Of a DNA stretch of 64,000 nucleotides, positions 10,971-21,129 are shown in pieces. Made by a program: the position numbers and the translations under genes. The stretch covers positions 644,636-708,635 of the forward strand of contig NZ_JAHXRI010000010.1 of assembly GCF_019923725.1 (NCBI RefSeq), read 5' to 3'. The notes beneath the pieces were generated by a model, which saw only the letters and a list, made by a program, of their open reading frames with translations, was not told the origin of the DNA and searched no databases. The DNA comes from Zwartia hollandica (GTDB taxonomy: Bacteria; Pseudomonadota; Gammaproteobacteria; Burkholderiales; Burkholderiaceae_B). How positions within the stretch are numbered: position 1 is the stretch's first letter; each line of letters opens with the position of its first letter.

Positions 10971-12839
10971 ATGAACCGCTATCCCCTTTGGAAATACCTG
11001 ACGGTGCTGATCGCGGTTGTGATCGGCCTGCTCTACACCCTGCCAAACCTGTACGGCGAATCGCCCGCTGTGCAAATTTCTAGCGCCAAGGCCACACTGA
11101 AGATCGATGCTGGCATGCTCGATCGCGTGCAGGGTATTCTTCAACAGGCAAAGATCGCGAGCGCAGGTGCCTCGTTTGATCAAAACGGCCCTGTTGGAAC
11201 CATACGAGTGCGTTTTGCGAACACCGACACTCAAATTCAGGCGCGCGACCTGATTGAAAAAGCACTTAACCCTAATCCATCAGATCCTAGCTATACGGTA
11301 GCACTCAACCTGTTACCTGCCTCGCCAAGCTGGTTAAGCGCAATCGGCGCCAACCCGATGTATCTGGGTCTGGATTTGCGCGGAGGGGTCCATTTCCTGC
11401 TGCAAGTTGACATGCAAGGGGCACTGACCGCTCGCTACGACTCACTGGTCACGGATCTGCGGGCCATCCTGCGCGAGCAACGCATTGAAAGCGGTGGCGT
11501 TGAACGCAGCGGCATGTCGGTTGTTTTGTCTTTCAGCAACGCGGGTACACGCGACCGTGCAATCTCTGCCTTGCGTACGCGACACCCAGACTTGCAAATG
11601 ACAGAGCGCACAGATGGTGCGCGCCTGCAAGTTGTCGGTGTCTTGAGTCAAAGTGCTATCACGACAGTGCAAGCGAAAGCACTCTCTCAAAATATCACCA
11701 CACTTCATAACCGGATTAATGAGCTCGGCGTGGCCGAGCCTGTCATACAACAACAAGGATCTGACAGGATTGTTGTGCAATTGCCTGGTGTCCAAGATGT
11801 GGCAAAAGCAAAGGATATTCTGGGCCGTACGGCGACCCTTGAAATTCGTATGGTGGATGACACCCCCGCAGCGGCAAGTGCGCTGGCCGCTGGCACAGTT
11901 CCGTTTGGTCTTGAGCGTTATCAAGACCGAGACGGACGACCCATTCTTGTTCGACGCCAGGTTGTGTTAACAGGTGAAAACTTGCAAGACGCACAAGCGG
12001 GGCGTGACAGCCAATCACAACAAGCCGCTGTTCATCTGACACTTGACCAAAAAGGCGCACGCATCTTCCGCGACGTGACACGCGACAACGTTGGCAAGCG
12101 TATGGCTATTTTGCTATTTGAAAAGGGTCGTGGTGAGGTAGTCACAGCGCCAGTCATTCGTGGCGAAATCCCTGGCGGGCAAGTTCAAATATCAGGCAGC
12201 ATGAGCGCAGAAGAAGCCGCAGATACTGCACTGCTATTGCGTGCGGGCTCACTGGCAGCTCCTATGGAAATCATTGAGGAGCGTACGATCGGACCAAGCT
12301 TAGGAGCCGACAATATCGCCAAAGGCTTTAACTCAACGCTCTATGGCTTCATTGCGATCGCTATTTTCATGCTGGTCTACTACCACCTGTTTGGAGCGTT
12401 CTCCACTGCCGGCTTAGCTCTGAACATTCTGTTGTTGCTTGCAATCTTGTCAATGCTGCAAGCGACCCTGACCTTACCGGGTATTGCTGCGATCGCACTG
12501 ACGCTTGGCATGGCAATTGATGCGAACGTCCTGATTAATGAACGGATACGTGAAGAGTTGCGTAACGGCGAATCACCACAAAACGCCATCCATCTAGGAT
12601 TTGAACGCGCCTGGGGCACGATTCTTGACTCGAACCTCACCACGCTCATCGTTGGTGTTGCGCTCTTGGTTTTTGGTACAGGACCGGTTCGAGGCTTTGC
12701 GGTCGTGCACTGCCTCGGCATTCTGACCTCGATGTTCTCGGCTGTTGTTGGTGTGCGTGCACTAGCCAACCTCTGGTACGGTCACAAAAAGAAGCTCCAA
12801 TCGATCTCGATTGGAACAGTCTGGAAACCAAAGGACTGA
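10971..12839 (+). CDS. secD: Protein translocase subunit SecD
   Basis: A 622-residue SecD. With SecF it uses the proton motive force to pull substrates from the periplasmic side of SecYEG. Seen: an N-terminal membrane segment (KYLTVLIAVVIGLLYTLPNL), the conserved LGLDLRGGVHFLLQVD motif, a large periplasmic P1 domain, and a C-terminal bundle with GMAIDANVLINERIREEL in the RND-like helix IV region. Length is normal for betaproteobacteria. It lacks a strong Shine-Dalgarno at its ATG and is followed at once by secF. Confidence 0.96.
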   Translation: MNRYPLWKYLTVLIAVVIGLLYTLPNLYGESPAVQISSAKATLKIDAGMLDRVQGILQQAKIASAGASFDQNGPVGTIRVRFANTDTQIQARDLIEKALNPNPSDPSYTVALNLLPASPSWLSAIGANPMYLGLDLRGGVHFLLQVDMQGALTARYDSLVTDLRAILREQRIESGGVERSGMSVVLSFSNAGTRDRAISALRTRHPDLQMTERTDGARLQVVGVLSQSAITTVQAKALSQNITTLHNRINELGVAEPVIQQQGSDRIVVQLPGVQDVAKAKDILGRTATLEIRMVDDTPAAASALAAGTVPFGLERYQDRDGRPILVRRQVVLTGENLQDAQAGRDSQSQQAAVHLTLDQKGARIFRDVTRDNVGKRMAILLFEKGRGEVVTAPVIRGEIPGGQVQISGSMSAEEAADTALLLRAGSLAAPMEIIEERTIGPSLGADNIAKGFNSTLYGFIAIAIFMLVYYHLFGAFSTAGLALNILLLLAILSMLQATLTLPGIAAIALTLGMAIDANVLINERIREELRNGESPQNAIHLGFERAWGTILDSNLTTLIVGVALLVFGTGPVRGFAVVHCLGILTSMFSAVVGVRALANLWYGHKKKLQSISIGTVWKPKD

Positions 12840-12843
12840 CATC

Positions 12844-13785
12844 ATGGAATTATTCCGAATCGGCCGCACCATCCCATTCATGCGCAATGCGCTGGTGCTG
12901 AATGCCATTAGCTTCCTCACCTTCGTTGCTGCCGTATTCTTCATAGCAATCAGAGGTTTTCATCTGTCGATTGAATTCACAGGTGGAACGGTCATGGAGG
13001 TGAACTACGCTCAAGCCGCTCAGCTCGAGAAAGTCCGTTCTGCATTGACGGGGCTCGGATACACCGACTTTCAGGTGCAGAACTTTGGTACCTCGCGCGA
13101 CGTCATGATCCGGCTGCCACTTGCCGCAGGACAAAGCTCAGCGACACAAAGTGACACCGTCATGAAGGCGCTAAAGGCGTCAGACTCAACAGTCGAATTA
13201 CGACGCGTTGAATTCGTTGGTCCTCAAGTGGGTAAGGAACTTGTTGAGAACGGGTTGCTAGCCCTGCTTTTTGTGGTGATTGGCATCACGATATATCTTG
13301 CAGTGCGTTTCGAATGGAAGTTCGCTGTCGCTGGTGTGCTGGCGAACCTCCATGACGTGGTGATTATTCTCGGCTTCTTTGCGTTTTTTCAGTGGGAGTT
13401 TTCTCTCTCTGTTTTAGCAGGCGTACTGGCGGTTCTTGGGTATTCGGTAAACGAATCCGTGGTGATCATGGACCGAATTCGTGAAAACTTCCGTCGGGAT
13501 CGTGGCGCAACCGTCCGCGAAGTTATTGATGGCGCCATCACACAAACCATTTCTCGAACCATCATCACGCACGGCTCTACGCAAATGATGGTACTGGCCA
13601 TGCTCATTTTTGGTGGTCCCACCCTGCACTACTTTGCCCTCGCACTCACAATCGGCATTTGGTTTGGTATTTATTCTTCCGTGTTTGTGGCTGCCGCCAT
13701 TGCGATGTGGCTCGGCATCAAACGCGAAGACATGATTAAACCGATCAAAAAGGCCGATGAAGTCGAAGAGGTTTATCAAGAATAA
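12844..13785 (+). CDS. secF: Protein translocase subunit SecF
   Basis: A 313-residue SecF, starting at the ATG at 12844, four bases after the secD stop; the family N-terminus ([13 protein letters not shown]) fixes this start. It has an N-terminal helix, the FTGGTVMEV motif of the P1 domain, and membrane helices with [17 protein letters not shown], the SecF counterpart of the conserved helix IV segment. It partners SecD. The reading frame ends inside the run-up to miaB, and the first plausible in-frame miaB starts overlap or follow it closely. Confidence 0.96.
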   Translation: MELFRIGRTIPFMRNALVLNAISFLTFVAAVFFIAIRGFHLSIEFTGGTVMEVNYAQAAQLEKVRSALTGLGYTDFQVQNFGTSRDVMIRLPLAAGQSSATQSDTVMKALKASDSTVELRRVEFVGPQVGKELVENGLLALLFVVIGITIYLAVRFEWKFAVAGVLANLHDVVIILGFFAFFQWEFSLSVLAGVLAVLGYSVNESVVIMDRIRENFRRDRGATVREVIDGAITQTISRTIITHGSTQMMVLAMLIFGGPTLHYFALALTIGIWFGIYSSVFVAAAIAMWLGIKREDMIKPIKKADEVEEVYQE

Positions 13786-13825
13786 TTTTTCTGCCCACGG
13801 GATCAACACCCGCTCCGGCAATATC

Positions 13826-15211
13826 ATGCAAAACAAAGACAATGCTGTACCGGGTGATAAACCCGCAAATCCAAAAAGAGTATTCATTCGTACCTTCGGG
13901 TGCCAGATGAATGAATACGACTCCGACAAGATGCTCGATGTGCTTGGCCAAGAGCGCGGGGTCGTCGTCACAAATAATCCTGAAGATGCCGACGTCATCC
14001 TCTTTAATACCTGCTCGGTGCGCGAAAAAGCGCAGGAAAAAGTATTTTCAGATCTCGGCAGAGTCAAACATCTTAAGGCCTTAAACCCGGATCTCATCAT
14101 TGGCGTAGGCGGTTGCGTTGCCAGTCAGGAAGGCAGCTCTATTGTCGATCGCGCCCCCTATGTCGATGTCGTGTTTGGGCCCCAAACGCTACACCGGCTA
14201 CCAGACCTGATTGCACGACGCAAGGCCGAGGGCCGTTCACAAGTCGACATCAGTTTCCCTGAAATTGAAAAGTTTGATGCGATGCCGCCGGCGCGCGTGC
14301 AAGGCGCCACTGCCTTCGTGTCGATCATGGAAGGCTGCAGCAAGTATTGCAGCTTTTGTGTCGTGCCTTATACCCGTGGTGAAGAGATGTCACGGCCGTT
14401 CGAAGATGTGTTGATCGAAGTCGCTGACTTGGCCGATCAAGGTGTAAAAGAAGTGACCTTGCTTGGTCAAAACGTGAATGCATACCGCGGCAAGATGGCG
14501 GAGGACGAACATGGCAAGACTGAGATTGCCGACTTTGCGACGCTATTGGAGTACGTGCACGAGATTCCCGGCATCGAACGCATTCGCTACACAACATCGC
14601 ATCCAAAGGAAATGACTGCGCGCATGATCGACGTCTATGCGCGTCTACCAAAGCTTGTCTCTTTTTTACACTTACCAGTGCAGGCGGGTAGCGATCGTGT
14701 ACTCGCCGCGATGAAGCGTGGCTACACCGCGATTGAATTCAAATCGGTCGTACGTAAGCTGCGGGCTGCACGTCCCGGCTTGACGCTTTCTTCAGACTTT
14801 ATTGTTGGCTTCCCGGGGGAAACCGAAGAAGACTTCGAAAAAACAATGAAGCTTATCGACGATATCGGCTTTGACACCTCGTTTTCGTTCGTCTACTCGC
14901 GCCGTCCCGGCACCCCAGCCGCTGACCTCACTGACGACACACCTCAAACTGTGAAGCTGCAGCGTTTACAAAAACTACAAGCGCGTATTAATGAACAGGC
15001 CCACGCCATCGCACGCAGCATGGTGGGCTCAACCCAACGAATCTTAGTGGAGGGTACATCCACACGCGATGCGAACGAATTAAGTGGCCGTACAGAGAAT
15101 AATCGCATCGTGAATTTTGCTGGTCACCCGCGCTTAATCGGTCAAATGATTGATGTCGTGATCACCGATGCAATGACCAACACCTTTCGTGGACGCGTGG
15201 CACACACATGA
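13826..15211 (+). CDS. miaB: tRNA-2-methylthio-N6-dimethylallyladenosine synthase
   Basis: MiaB adds the 2-methylthio group to i6A37 of tRNAs reading U-starting codons. From the ATG at 13826 it is 461 residues: an N-terminal UPF0004 domain ([17 protein letters not shown]) with its cluster-binding cysteines, a radical-SAM core with C171-x3-C175-x2-C178, and a C-terminal TRAM domain. The frame is open back to an ATG at 13757, which would overlap secF by 29 bp; I prefer 13826 because the extra residues are not family-like, though neither start has a strong Shine-Dalgarno. The 3' end overlaps phoH by ATGA. Confidence 0.93.
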   Translation: MQNKDNAVPGDKPANPKRVFIRTFGCQMNEYDSDKMLDVLGQERGVVVTNNPEDADVILFNTCSVREKAQEKVFSDLGRVKHLKALNPDLIIGVGGCVASQEGSSIVDRAPYVDVVFGPQTLHRLPDLIARRKAEGRSQVDISFPEIEKFDAMPPARVQGATAFVSIMEGCSKYCSFCVVPYTRGEEMSRPFEDVLIEVADLADQGVKEVTLLGQNVNAYRGKMAEDEHGKTEIADFATLLEYVHEIPGIERIRYTTSHPKEMTARMIDVYARLPKLVSFLHLPVQAGSDRVLAAMKRGYTAIEFKSVVRKLRAARPGLTLSSDFIVGFPGETEEDFEKTMKLIDDIGFDTSFSFVYSRRPGTPAADLTDDTPQTVKLQRLQKLQARINEQAHAIARSMVGSTQRILVEGTSTRDANELSGRTENNRIVNFAGHPRLIGQMIDVVITDAMTNTFRGRVAHT

Positions 15212-16236
15212 GTCGCTCACCCGCCAAAACTTCGACGCGTGGCCGCGTCGTCCCAGTAAAAGTCAAACTGGAAGGTAGCAACCAGCAGCTTTCTAATCTG
15301 TGCGGGCCATTGGATGAGAATCTACGACGAATCGCGGACGGCCTTGATCTGGATCTTTCTCGACAAGCGGATACGATTTCCCTGCGGGGCCCTTACGCCG
15401 AAGCTGCGGGAACAATGTTGTTAGCCTTATTTGAGCGTGCCGCACAGCGTGCGCTGTCTATTGATGACATACAGCTTGCCTTGGTTGAGATTGGCGTTGG
15501 CCGCTTAGCGCATCCAGCCGTTCAGCAATTCGACCCCAAAGATTTTCCTCCGCTCGATGATGAAAGCGGTACGATCGCGCTACGCACGCGCCGCAGCGAT
15601 TTGCGTCCTCGCACGCCACGTCAGCGGGATTACTTGAACAACATTTTGAAGCATGACATCACTTTCGGAGTTGGCCCTGCCGGCACGGGGAAGACCTGGC
15701 TCGCAGTCGCCTGCGCAATTGATGCCATGGAGCGCGACACAGTTCAGCGTCTCATTTTGACGAGGCCAGCGGTCGAGGCAGGCGAGCGTCTGGGGTTCTT
15801 ACCCGGAGACCTCGCACAAAAAGTTGACCCATATTTGCGCCCGCTCTACGACGCACTATACGACTTAATGGGCTTTGAACGCGTACAACGTCTGTTTGAA
15901 AAACAAACCATTGAGATCGCACCGCTCGCCTACATGCGAGGACGCACGCTGAATCACGCCTTTGTGATCCTAGATGAAGCACAAAACACCACGCCAGAGC
16001 AAATGAAAATGTTTCTGACACGTATTGGCTTTGGCAGCAAAGCAGTCATCACTGGCGACCCCTCGCAAGTCGATCTTCCCAAAGGCCACAAAAGTGGGCT
16101 CGCCCATGCTGTTCAGGTGCTGCAAGATGTGAAGGGAATTGCGATGACCAAATTCACTAGCAAAGATGTTGTGCGTCATCCTTTGGTTGCGCGCATCGTG
16201 GATGCCTATGAGCAAGCCGAACAAACCAACAGTTAA
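15208..16236 (+). CDS. ybeZ: PhoH-family ATPase (YbeZ)
   Basis: A 342-residue PhoH-like protein with Walker [10 protein letters not shown] near residues 156-164, a Walker B VILDEAQN segment, and a KH-like N-terminal region. YbeZ is a predicted ATPase/RNA helicase that works with the endoribonuclease YbeY in 16S rRNA maturation and ribosome quality control. It overlaps miaB by 4 bp and its own end overlaps ybeY by 29 bp, so the miaB-ybeZ-ybeY-ybeX set common in proteobacteria is tightly coupled here. Confidence 0.93.
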   Translation: MSRSPAKTSTRGRVVPVKVKLEGSNQQLSNLCGPLDENLRRIADGLDLDLSRQADTISLRGPYAEAAGTMLLALFERAAQRALSIDDIQLALVEIGVGRLAHPAVQQFDPKDFPPLDDESGTIALRTRRSDLRPRTPRQRDYLNNILKHDITFGVGPAGTGKTWLAVACAIDAMERDTVQRLILTRPAVEAGERLGFLPGDLAQKVDPYLRPLYDALYDLMGFERVQRLFEKQTIEIAPLAYMRGRTLNHAFVILDEAQNTTPEQMKMFLTRIGFGSKAVITGDPSQVDLPKGHKSGLAHAVQVLQDVKGIAMTKFTSKDVVRHPLVARIVDAYEQAEQTNS

Positions 16237-16699
16237 GCTCGCACTGGCAGTTCAATACGGCGTGTCAGCGCCGCTCTTGCCACGCTGGCGCATTCGGCGC
16301 TGGGTACAACGCTCTTTAATAGCCGCTCTGCGCGATCAAGCTTTTACATTTTCTACTTTTGCGGTCGTCGTAAGAATAGAAGGCACAGCGGATGCGCGCG
16401 CCCTTAACGCGCAATATCGTGACAAAGACTACGCCACCAACGTTTTGACCTTTGAGTACGGTCTAGCACCGGATGGCATTGCGTCAGCCGACATCGTGCT
16501 GTGCTTGCCGATTATTAAGCAAGAAGCGCGCACGCAACGCAAAGACTTTCTTTGTCATGCGGCACACCTGACTGTGCACGGAACATTACACGCGCTCGGT
16601 TATGACCACTTGCGCGTCCGTGATGCAAAAAAAATGGAAGCTCTTGAAATTGAAATTCTCGCCGAAATGGGAATAAGTGATCCTTATTACCTGGCATAA
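16208..16699 (+). CDS. ybeY: Endoribonuclease YbeY (16S rRNA 3'-end maturation)
   Basis: Starting at the ATG at 16208 gives 163 residues, a normal YbeY length; an ATG two codons earlier is equally possible and longer starts run deep into ybeZ. The zinc motif H-G-T-L-H-A-L-G-Y-D-H (HxxxHxxGxDH) is complete. The protein is a single-strand-specific metallo-RNase needed for 16S rRNA 3'-end processing. It overlaps the PhoH-family gene and is followed after 90 bp by corC. Confidence 0.94.
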   Translation: MSKPNKPTVKLALAVQYGVSAPLLPRWRIRRWVQRSLIAALRDQAFTFSTFAVVVRIEGTADARALNAQYRDKDYATNVLTFEYGLAPDGIASADIVLCLPIIKQEARTQRKDFLCHAAHLTVHGTLHALGYDHLRVRDAKKMEALEIEILAEMGISDPYYLA

Positions 16700-16789
16700 C
16701 GCCTCTCTCGAACACCATTCGTCGGAGATACACAACTAATCGGCCACTTTCAGGTTATCCTAAGGCTTCCTCCACTCTGTCCCCGGACA

Positions 16790-17677
16790 ATGTCAGATCC
16801 CTATCCTGCTGCCGAAGTGACCAGCCCTTCGGCCAAGTCAAACAGACCCCGCCTGCTAGATCGCCTGCTTTCCCTTATGCGCCGTGAGCCCGAAGATCGG
16901 GAAGGTATCGTATCGGTGCTCGAGGCCGCGCGCGAACGTAATCTCATCGATGCCGACGCCTACTCGATGCTGAAAGGCACCTTGGCTGTCGCCGAACAGA
17001 CCGCGATGGATGTCATGGTGCCGCGGGGCAGGATGGATATGCTTGATGTCGAGGAGCCAATCACTGCCCTCATGCCTGAAATCATTGAGACCGCACACTC
17101 GCGATTCCCCGTGTTTGAAGGCAGTCGTGACAATATCATCGGTATTGTGATGACCAAAGATCTACTACGTTTAATGGTGACTCCCGATTTATCTCTCAAA
17201 GACTTCGTCCGTCCTGCGATTTTCATACCTGAAACAAAACGCTTGAATGTTTTGCTACAAGAGTTCAGACGCAATCGGAACCACCTAGCGATTGTGATTG
17301 ATGAACATGGTGGCATTACCGGCCTGGTCACACTCGAAGATGTACTCGAACAAATCGTCGGATCGATCGAAGACGAATATGACGTCGATGGAGAGAAAAC
17401 CATTTTTTCCGATGGAATACGCGCTTGGCGTATTCTTGCTACAACTGAAATCGAAGCGGTCAATGCGGCACTTAACACCGATATTCCGGTGGGCGAGTAC
17501 GATACCGTTGGCGGATGGCTGGCACACGAGCTTGGAAGAATTCCCAAGCGGGGTGATATTCAACAGCACGGAGACTATCGGTTTGAAGTTATGCGTGCTG
17601 ATGCACGACGCGCGCTATGGCTGCGCGTGAAACAGCGCACGGGAGCTGAATCCCTCCGGGTTCCCCAAACATCGTGA
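16790..17677 (+). CDS. corC: CorC/YbeX-type CBS-domain protein (Mg/Co efflux-associated)
   Basis: A 295-residue soluble protein with two CBS domains (about residues 70-190, including MVPRGRMDM and HLAIVIDEHGGITGLVTLEDVLEQIVG) and a C-terminal CorC_HlyC transporter-associated domain (TVGGWLAHELGRIPKRGD). There is no membrane-spanning part, which fits YbeX/CorC rather than the longer membrane CorB type. Linked to magnesium/cobalt homeostasis and, in the ybeZYX-lnt cluster, to ribosome maturation. Its stop overlaps the GTG start of lnt (GTGA). Confidence 0.93.
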   Translation: MSDPYPAAEVTSPSAKSNRPRLLDRLLSLMRREPEDREGIVSVLEAARERNLIDADAYSMLKGTLAVAEQTAMDVMVPRGRMDMLDVEEPITALMPEIIETAHSRFPVFEGSRDNIIGIVMTKDLLRLMVTPDLSLKDFVRPAIFIPETKRLNVLLQEFRRNRNHLAIVIDEHGGITGLVTLEDVLEQIVGSIEDEYDVDGEKTIFSDGIRAWRILATTEIEAVNAALNTDIPVGEYDTVGGWLAHELGRIPKRGDIQQHGDYRFEVMRADARRALWLRVKQRTGAESLRVPQTS

Positions 17678-19326
17678 GGCATTTCTGGCTCAAATGGCGT
17701 TTAGCCTTTGGGCTACTCGCCGCAGGTGCAACGCAAGCGCTCACTTATGCACCAGAGCCTCTGCCCAGTTGGTCCCTAAGCTTTGTCCAATTCGCGACGA
17801 TGGCGCTACTGGTGGCTTGGGTCTGGCGCGCGCCGAGTCCGTTACACGCCGCTCGTCGGGCTTGGCTCTTCGGATTAGCGCACTTTGCAGTTGGGCTTTA
17901 CTGGCTAACGATCAGTATGCATGTGTATGGATTGATGCCACTGCCCATTGCAATTATTTCGCTGCTCGCGCTGAGCGGCTATCTTTCACTTTTTATCGCA
18001 CTTGCCGCTTGGTTGACGAGGCGCTTTGGCTTTGACCCTACCCGCGCACCGAACGCGCTGAGTGCGCCAGTTTGGGCTTCTCTCATTTGGGCCGCTGCCT
18101 GGACGTTTAGTGAATGGCTACGGGCAAACTTGTTCACTGGCTTTCCTTGGTTAAGTAGTGGCTACGCGCATGTGGATAGCTGGTTCGCACCGTGGGCAAG
18201 CCTGCTCGGTGTGTACGGGGTATCTTTTATCACCGCCTTTGTGGCTGCAGTGATCGCAGGGCTGATCATGAAAGACCCACAAAAGCGCGTTGCCTCTCAA
18301 CCGTCGTACGCAATGGCAGGTGTCATCGCACTAATGATCGGATTACTCGGCTGGGGTCTTGGGAAAATAAACTGGACACAACCGGTTGGCTCGCCAATCG
18401 CATTGCGCCTCATACAAGGCAATATCGAACAAGGGCTCAAATTTACGCCCGCTCACTTGCAAGAGGCGATTGCTCAGCATCTGAAGTTGGCCCAAACACC
18501 AACCCCGACAAATAGCCCAACACCGGCGGCCATCCTTTTACCTGAGACGGTGCTGGCCGTTTTTCAGCATCAACTCGCACCCTCGGTTTGGCAGGCGTGG
18601 ATCGAGGTGGCAAAGCAACAGTCTGCGACACTGCTGATGGGAAGCGCACTTTTCAACGCACAGGACCGCAGCTATACCAACAGCGTGATCGGCATCACCC
18701 CGGACACGACCGTCGAACAAGTCCAACTCGCGGCAACTGGTTTACGCTATGACAAGCATCATCTCGTGCCTTTCGGAGAATTCATCCCCTGGGGATTTCG
18801 TTGGTTCGTAGACTTGATGTCAATTCCGATGGGCGATTTCCATCGCGGCGCGAAGTCCCAGCCTCCATTCCTCGTGAAAGACCAGCACATTGCTGCAAAC
18901 ATTTGCTACGAAGATATCTTCGGCGATGAACTGCTTAGCGCAATTACTCAAACGCCGAACACGGTATCTACGATATCCGGTGCGACCATCCTCGCTAACT
19001 TTAGCAATCTTGGTTGGTTTGGTGACTCCTGGGCATTGCGACAACACTGGCAAATGGCACGCATGCGCTCCATCGAAACCTCTCGACCAATGGTGCGCGC
19101 AACAAACACAGGTGTTACGGGCGCAATCAATCAGCACGGACAAGTGATCGCAACATTACCCACGCATCGCTCCGGGGTACTAGATGTCAGTGTGCAAGGG
19201 CAGCAAGGTACAACGCCCTACGCACGCGTTGGCGACTGGGCAAGTTTGCTGCTATCGCTTGCCATACTGAGCGCAGCACTGTTGATGAAAGCACGCGTTG
19301 ACAAGCGGCAGCACCCAACCGCATGA
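17674..19326 (+). CDS. lnt: Apolipoprotein N-acyltransferase
   Basis: A 550-residue inner-membrane enzyme that adds the third acyl chain to the N-terminal Cys of lipoproteins. The first 200 residues hold several membrane helices and the last third is a nitrilase-type domain. The catalytic triad is readable: E291 (LLPETVLAV), K361 (YDKHHLVPFGEF) and C411 (NICYEDIFGDE). A final helix (SLLLSLAILSAALLM) follows. It starts with a GTG that overlaps the corC stop and overlaps the next gene by ATGA. Confidence 0.95.
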   Translation: MRHFWLKWRLAFGLLAAGATQALTYAPEPLPSWSLSFVQFATMALLVAWVWRAPSPLHAARRAWLFGLAHFAVGLYWLTISMHVYGLMPLPIAIISLLALSGYLSLFIALAAWLTRRFGFDPTRAPNALSAPVWASLIWAAAWTFSEWLRANLFTGFPWLSSGYAHVDSWFAPWASLLGVYGVSFITAFVAAVIAGLIMKDPQKRVASQPSYAMAGVIALMIGLLGWGLGKINWTQPVGSPIALRLIQGNIEQGLKFTPAHLQEAIAQHLKLAQTPTPTNSPTPAAILLPETVLAVFQHQLAPSVWQAWIEVAKQQSATLLMGSALFNAQDRSYTNSVIGITPDTTVEQVQLAATGLRYDKHHLVPFGEFIPWGFRWFVDLMSIPMGDFHRGAKSQPPFLVKDQHIAANICYEDIFGDELLSAITQTPNTVSTISGATILANFSNLGWFGDSWALRQHWQMARMRSIETSRPMVRATNTGVTGAINQHGQVIATLPTHRSGVLDVSVQGQQGTTPYARVGDWASLLLSLAILSAALLMKARVDKRQHPTA

Positions 19327-20474
19327 GCGCAATCCGCATAGAAGCGCTCGACCGAATGGGTGACATTAACGCCAAACTTTGGGATGCACTTGTCAGCGAA
19401 ACCGGTGGCTCTGTCCTTAGCAGCCACGCCTTTTTAAGCGCCTTTGAAGAATCAACAAGCGTCTCCATAAAGACCGGTTGGCAACCCAAACACGTTGTCT
19501 TGCGCGACGAGTCGGGAGCACTAATTGCCGCAATACCTCTTTATGCGAAAAGCCACTCGTATGGTGAGTTCGTCTTTGACTGGGCATGGGCAGAGGCTTA
19601 CGAGCGCCACGGCCTCGCCTACTATCCAAAGTGGCTAAGTGCGATCCCGTTTACACCAGTACCAGGTGCAAGGCTACTCTGTGCCCCAAAGAACCGAGCG
19701 CTTGCGGCACGCGCGTTGGTGCAATGGGCTAAAGAAAGCAAACTCTCCTCCCTGCATGTCCTCTACACCTCGCCAGAGGACCAAGAGGCGCTTTGTGCAG
19801 CAGGGTGCATGCCTCGCACGCATACCCAGTTCCACTGGCTAAACAAGGGCTGGGAGAGTTTCGACGACTTTCTCTCGAGCCTAACCCAGAGCAAGCGTAA
19901 AAAAATTCGTGCTGAGCGTCGTAAAGTAAAAGACGCTGGGGTCACCACCCGCGTGTTGACCGGCAGCGAGATCCAAGCAGCCGACTGGGAGTTTTTTTAT
20001 CAGTGCTACGCAAACACGTATGCTCTACGAGGCAACCCTCCGTATTTAACACCCGCTTTTTTTACTTGGGTCGGACATACACTTTCCGAGCATTGTGTCG
20101 TGACCCTCGCCTACCGAGACAACAAACCCATCGCCGCCTCACTGCTCTGGCTAGATACCGTCAACGGACAGCGCAAACTGTATGGACGATACTGGGGGGC
20201 AGTCGAGCATGTCGACTGCCTCCACTTTGAACTGGCCTACTACACCCCCCTTGAGTGGGCGCTCTCGCACGACATCGCAGTGATAGAAGGTGGGGCCCAA
20301 GGCGAGCACAAACTTGCGCGAGGGTTCGAGCCCGTACAGACTTTGTCGGCGCACTGGTTGGCCCACTCAGGATTCGCCGATGCGGTCGAAAAGTTCCTGG
20401 AGAAAGAGCGTACGGGGGTCAATCAATATATCGGCGCCCTAAAATCGCCTTTTCGGGCGGAAATCGGCGACTGA
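19323..20474 (+). CDS. FemAB/GNAT-like N-acyltransferase (DUF482/COG3146 type)
   Basis: A 383-residue member of the 'peptidogalycan biosynthesis' group of predicted N-acyltransferases. Recognisable parts are SHAFLSAFEESTSVS near the N-terminus, the basic SLTQSKRKKIRAERRKV stretch, YANTYALRGNPPYLT, and the C-terminal EGGAQGEHKLARGFEP motif. The family has a duplicated GNAT fold; its acceptor is not known. It is the last gene of the queA-led run, translationally coupled to lnt by ATGA, which suggests but does not prove a cell-envelope role. The tRNA promoter begins just after its stop. Confidence 0.85.
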   Translation: MSAIRIEALDRMGDINAKLWDALVSETGGSVLSSHAFLSAFEESTSVSIKTGWQPKHVVLRDESGALIAAIPLYAKSHSYGEFVFDWAWAEAYERHGLAYYPKWLSAIPFTPVPGARLLCAPKNRALAARALVQWAKESKLSSLHVLYTSPEDQEALCAAGCMPRTHTQFHWLNKGWESFDDFLSSLTQSKRKKIRAERRKVKDAGVTTRVLTGSEIQAADWEFFYQCYANTYALRGNPPYLTPAFFTWVGHTLSEHCVVTLAYRDNKPIAASLLWLDTVNGQRKLYGRYWGAVEHVDCLHFELAYYTPLEWALSHDIAVIEGGAQGEHKLARGFEPVQTLSAHWLAHSGFADAVEKFLEKERTGVNQYIGALKSPFRAEIGD

Positions 20475-20477
20475 TCA

Positions 20478-20494
20478 AGGCTTTACAGAAGCCT
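20478..20494 (+). terminator. Weak stem-loop after the queA-to-acyltransferase operon
   Basis: AGGCTT pairs with AAGCCT across a 5-base loop directly after the operon's stop. No T-run follows, so it is a poor rho-independent terminator at best. Confidence 0.25.
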
Positions 20495-20500
20495 CCCGAC

Positions 20501-20529
20501 TTGCGCTAGAGCCAAAATTTGTGCATAAT
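20501..20529 (+). promoter_or_regulatory. Promoter of the tRNA-Ala/Glu/Asp cluster
   Basis: TTGCGC (20501-20506), a 17-bp spacer and CATAAT (20524-20529) form a good sigma-70 promoter about 110 bp before tRNA-Ala. The bases after the -10 (CCCG) are GC-rich, as at many stable-RNA promoters under stringent control. The 20475-20642 stretch holds no gene. Confidence 0.6.
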
Positions 20530-20642
20530 CCCGTTTCTTCGCTAACGACACACTGCGGGCTGTATGCCGAGTGCCAAAATCGAAGGCAGTCCCTCCAAAG
20601 CGCTATCAGTTCGGTTCTTTAGTGGTCTGTGCTGAAATTTTT

Positions 20643-20718
<76 letters not shown>

Positions 20719-20744
20719 GTTAAAGCGAAGAATGCATTAGTCCT

Positions 20745-20820
20745 GTCCCCTTCGTCTAGAGGCCTAGGACATCACCCTTTCACGGTGAGTACAGGGGTTC
20801 GAATCCCCTAGGGGACGCCA
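20745..20820 (+). tRNA. tRNA-Glu (anticodon TTC)
   Basis: A 76-nt cloverleaf with encoded CCA. The acceptor stem GTCCCCT pairs with AGGGGAC. The anticodon stem TCACC/GGTGA encloses CTTTCAC with anticodon TTC. Separated by 26 bp from tRNA-Ala, so probably processed from one transcript. Confidence 0.96.
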
Positions 20821-20855
20821 GTTTTCTGGTTCGTTTAGTAGGCAGTAACCGCTGC

Positions 20856-20932
20856 GGAGCGGTAGTTCAGTTGGTTAGAATACCGGCCTGTCACGCCGGG
20901 GGTCGCGGGTTCGAGTCCCGTCCGCTCCGCCA
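20856..20932 (+). tRNA. tRNA-Asp (anticodon GTC)
   Basis: A 77-nt cloverleaf with encoded CCA. The acceptor stem GGAGCGG/CCGCTCC is perfect. The anticodon stem CCGGC/GCCGG encloses CTGTCAC with anticodon GTC. The GUC anticodon makes it a substrate for the Tgt and QueA enzymes encoded upstream. Confidence 0.96.
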
Positions 20933-20944
20933 CAAATCAATGAG

Positions 20945-20978
20945 AACCCTAGCCGATGCGCTGGGGTTTTTTCTTTTT
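20945..20978 (+). terminator. Rho-independent terminator of the tRNA cluster
   Basis: AACCCTAGC pairs with GCTGGGGTT (one G-U) around a 6-base loop, followed by a T-rich tract (TTTTCTTTTT). It lies 12 bp after tRNA-Asp. Confidence 0.85.
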
Positions 20979-21083
20979 CAGCGGCATATTCAAATGCTTG
21001 GCTTTAATATTGGGTCATCTATCGCGATTCGGGGGTTGTCTATCCCAGAGCCACGTAGTGGTAACCTAATAGCCGTTAACGAT

Positions 21084-21101
21084 GTGCACACAACAGTGCA
21101 C
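21084..21101. repeat. Two GTGCAC palindromes upstream of the Bug receptor gene
   Basis: The self-complementary hexamer GTGCAC occurs at 21084-21089 and 21096-21101, centred 12 bp apart, 29 bp before the receptor start. The geometry (same face of the helix, about one turn) would suit an operator, but no regulator is known. Confidence 0.35.
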
Positions 21102-21129
21102 GACAGTCTTTATTTATAGGGTGGATGAC

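Noticed and set aside
13414-14100. A 228-residue open frame on the minus strand
   Set aside because: It is antisense to secF and miaB, whose motifs are intact; the translation has no recognisable domain.
16960-17547. A 195-residue open frame on the minus strand
   Set aside because: Antisense to corC, whose CBS domains are clear; compositionally biased translation.
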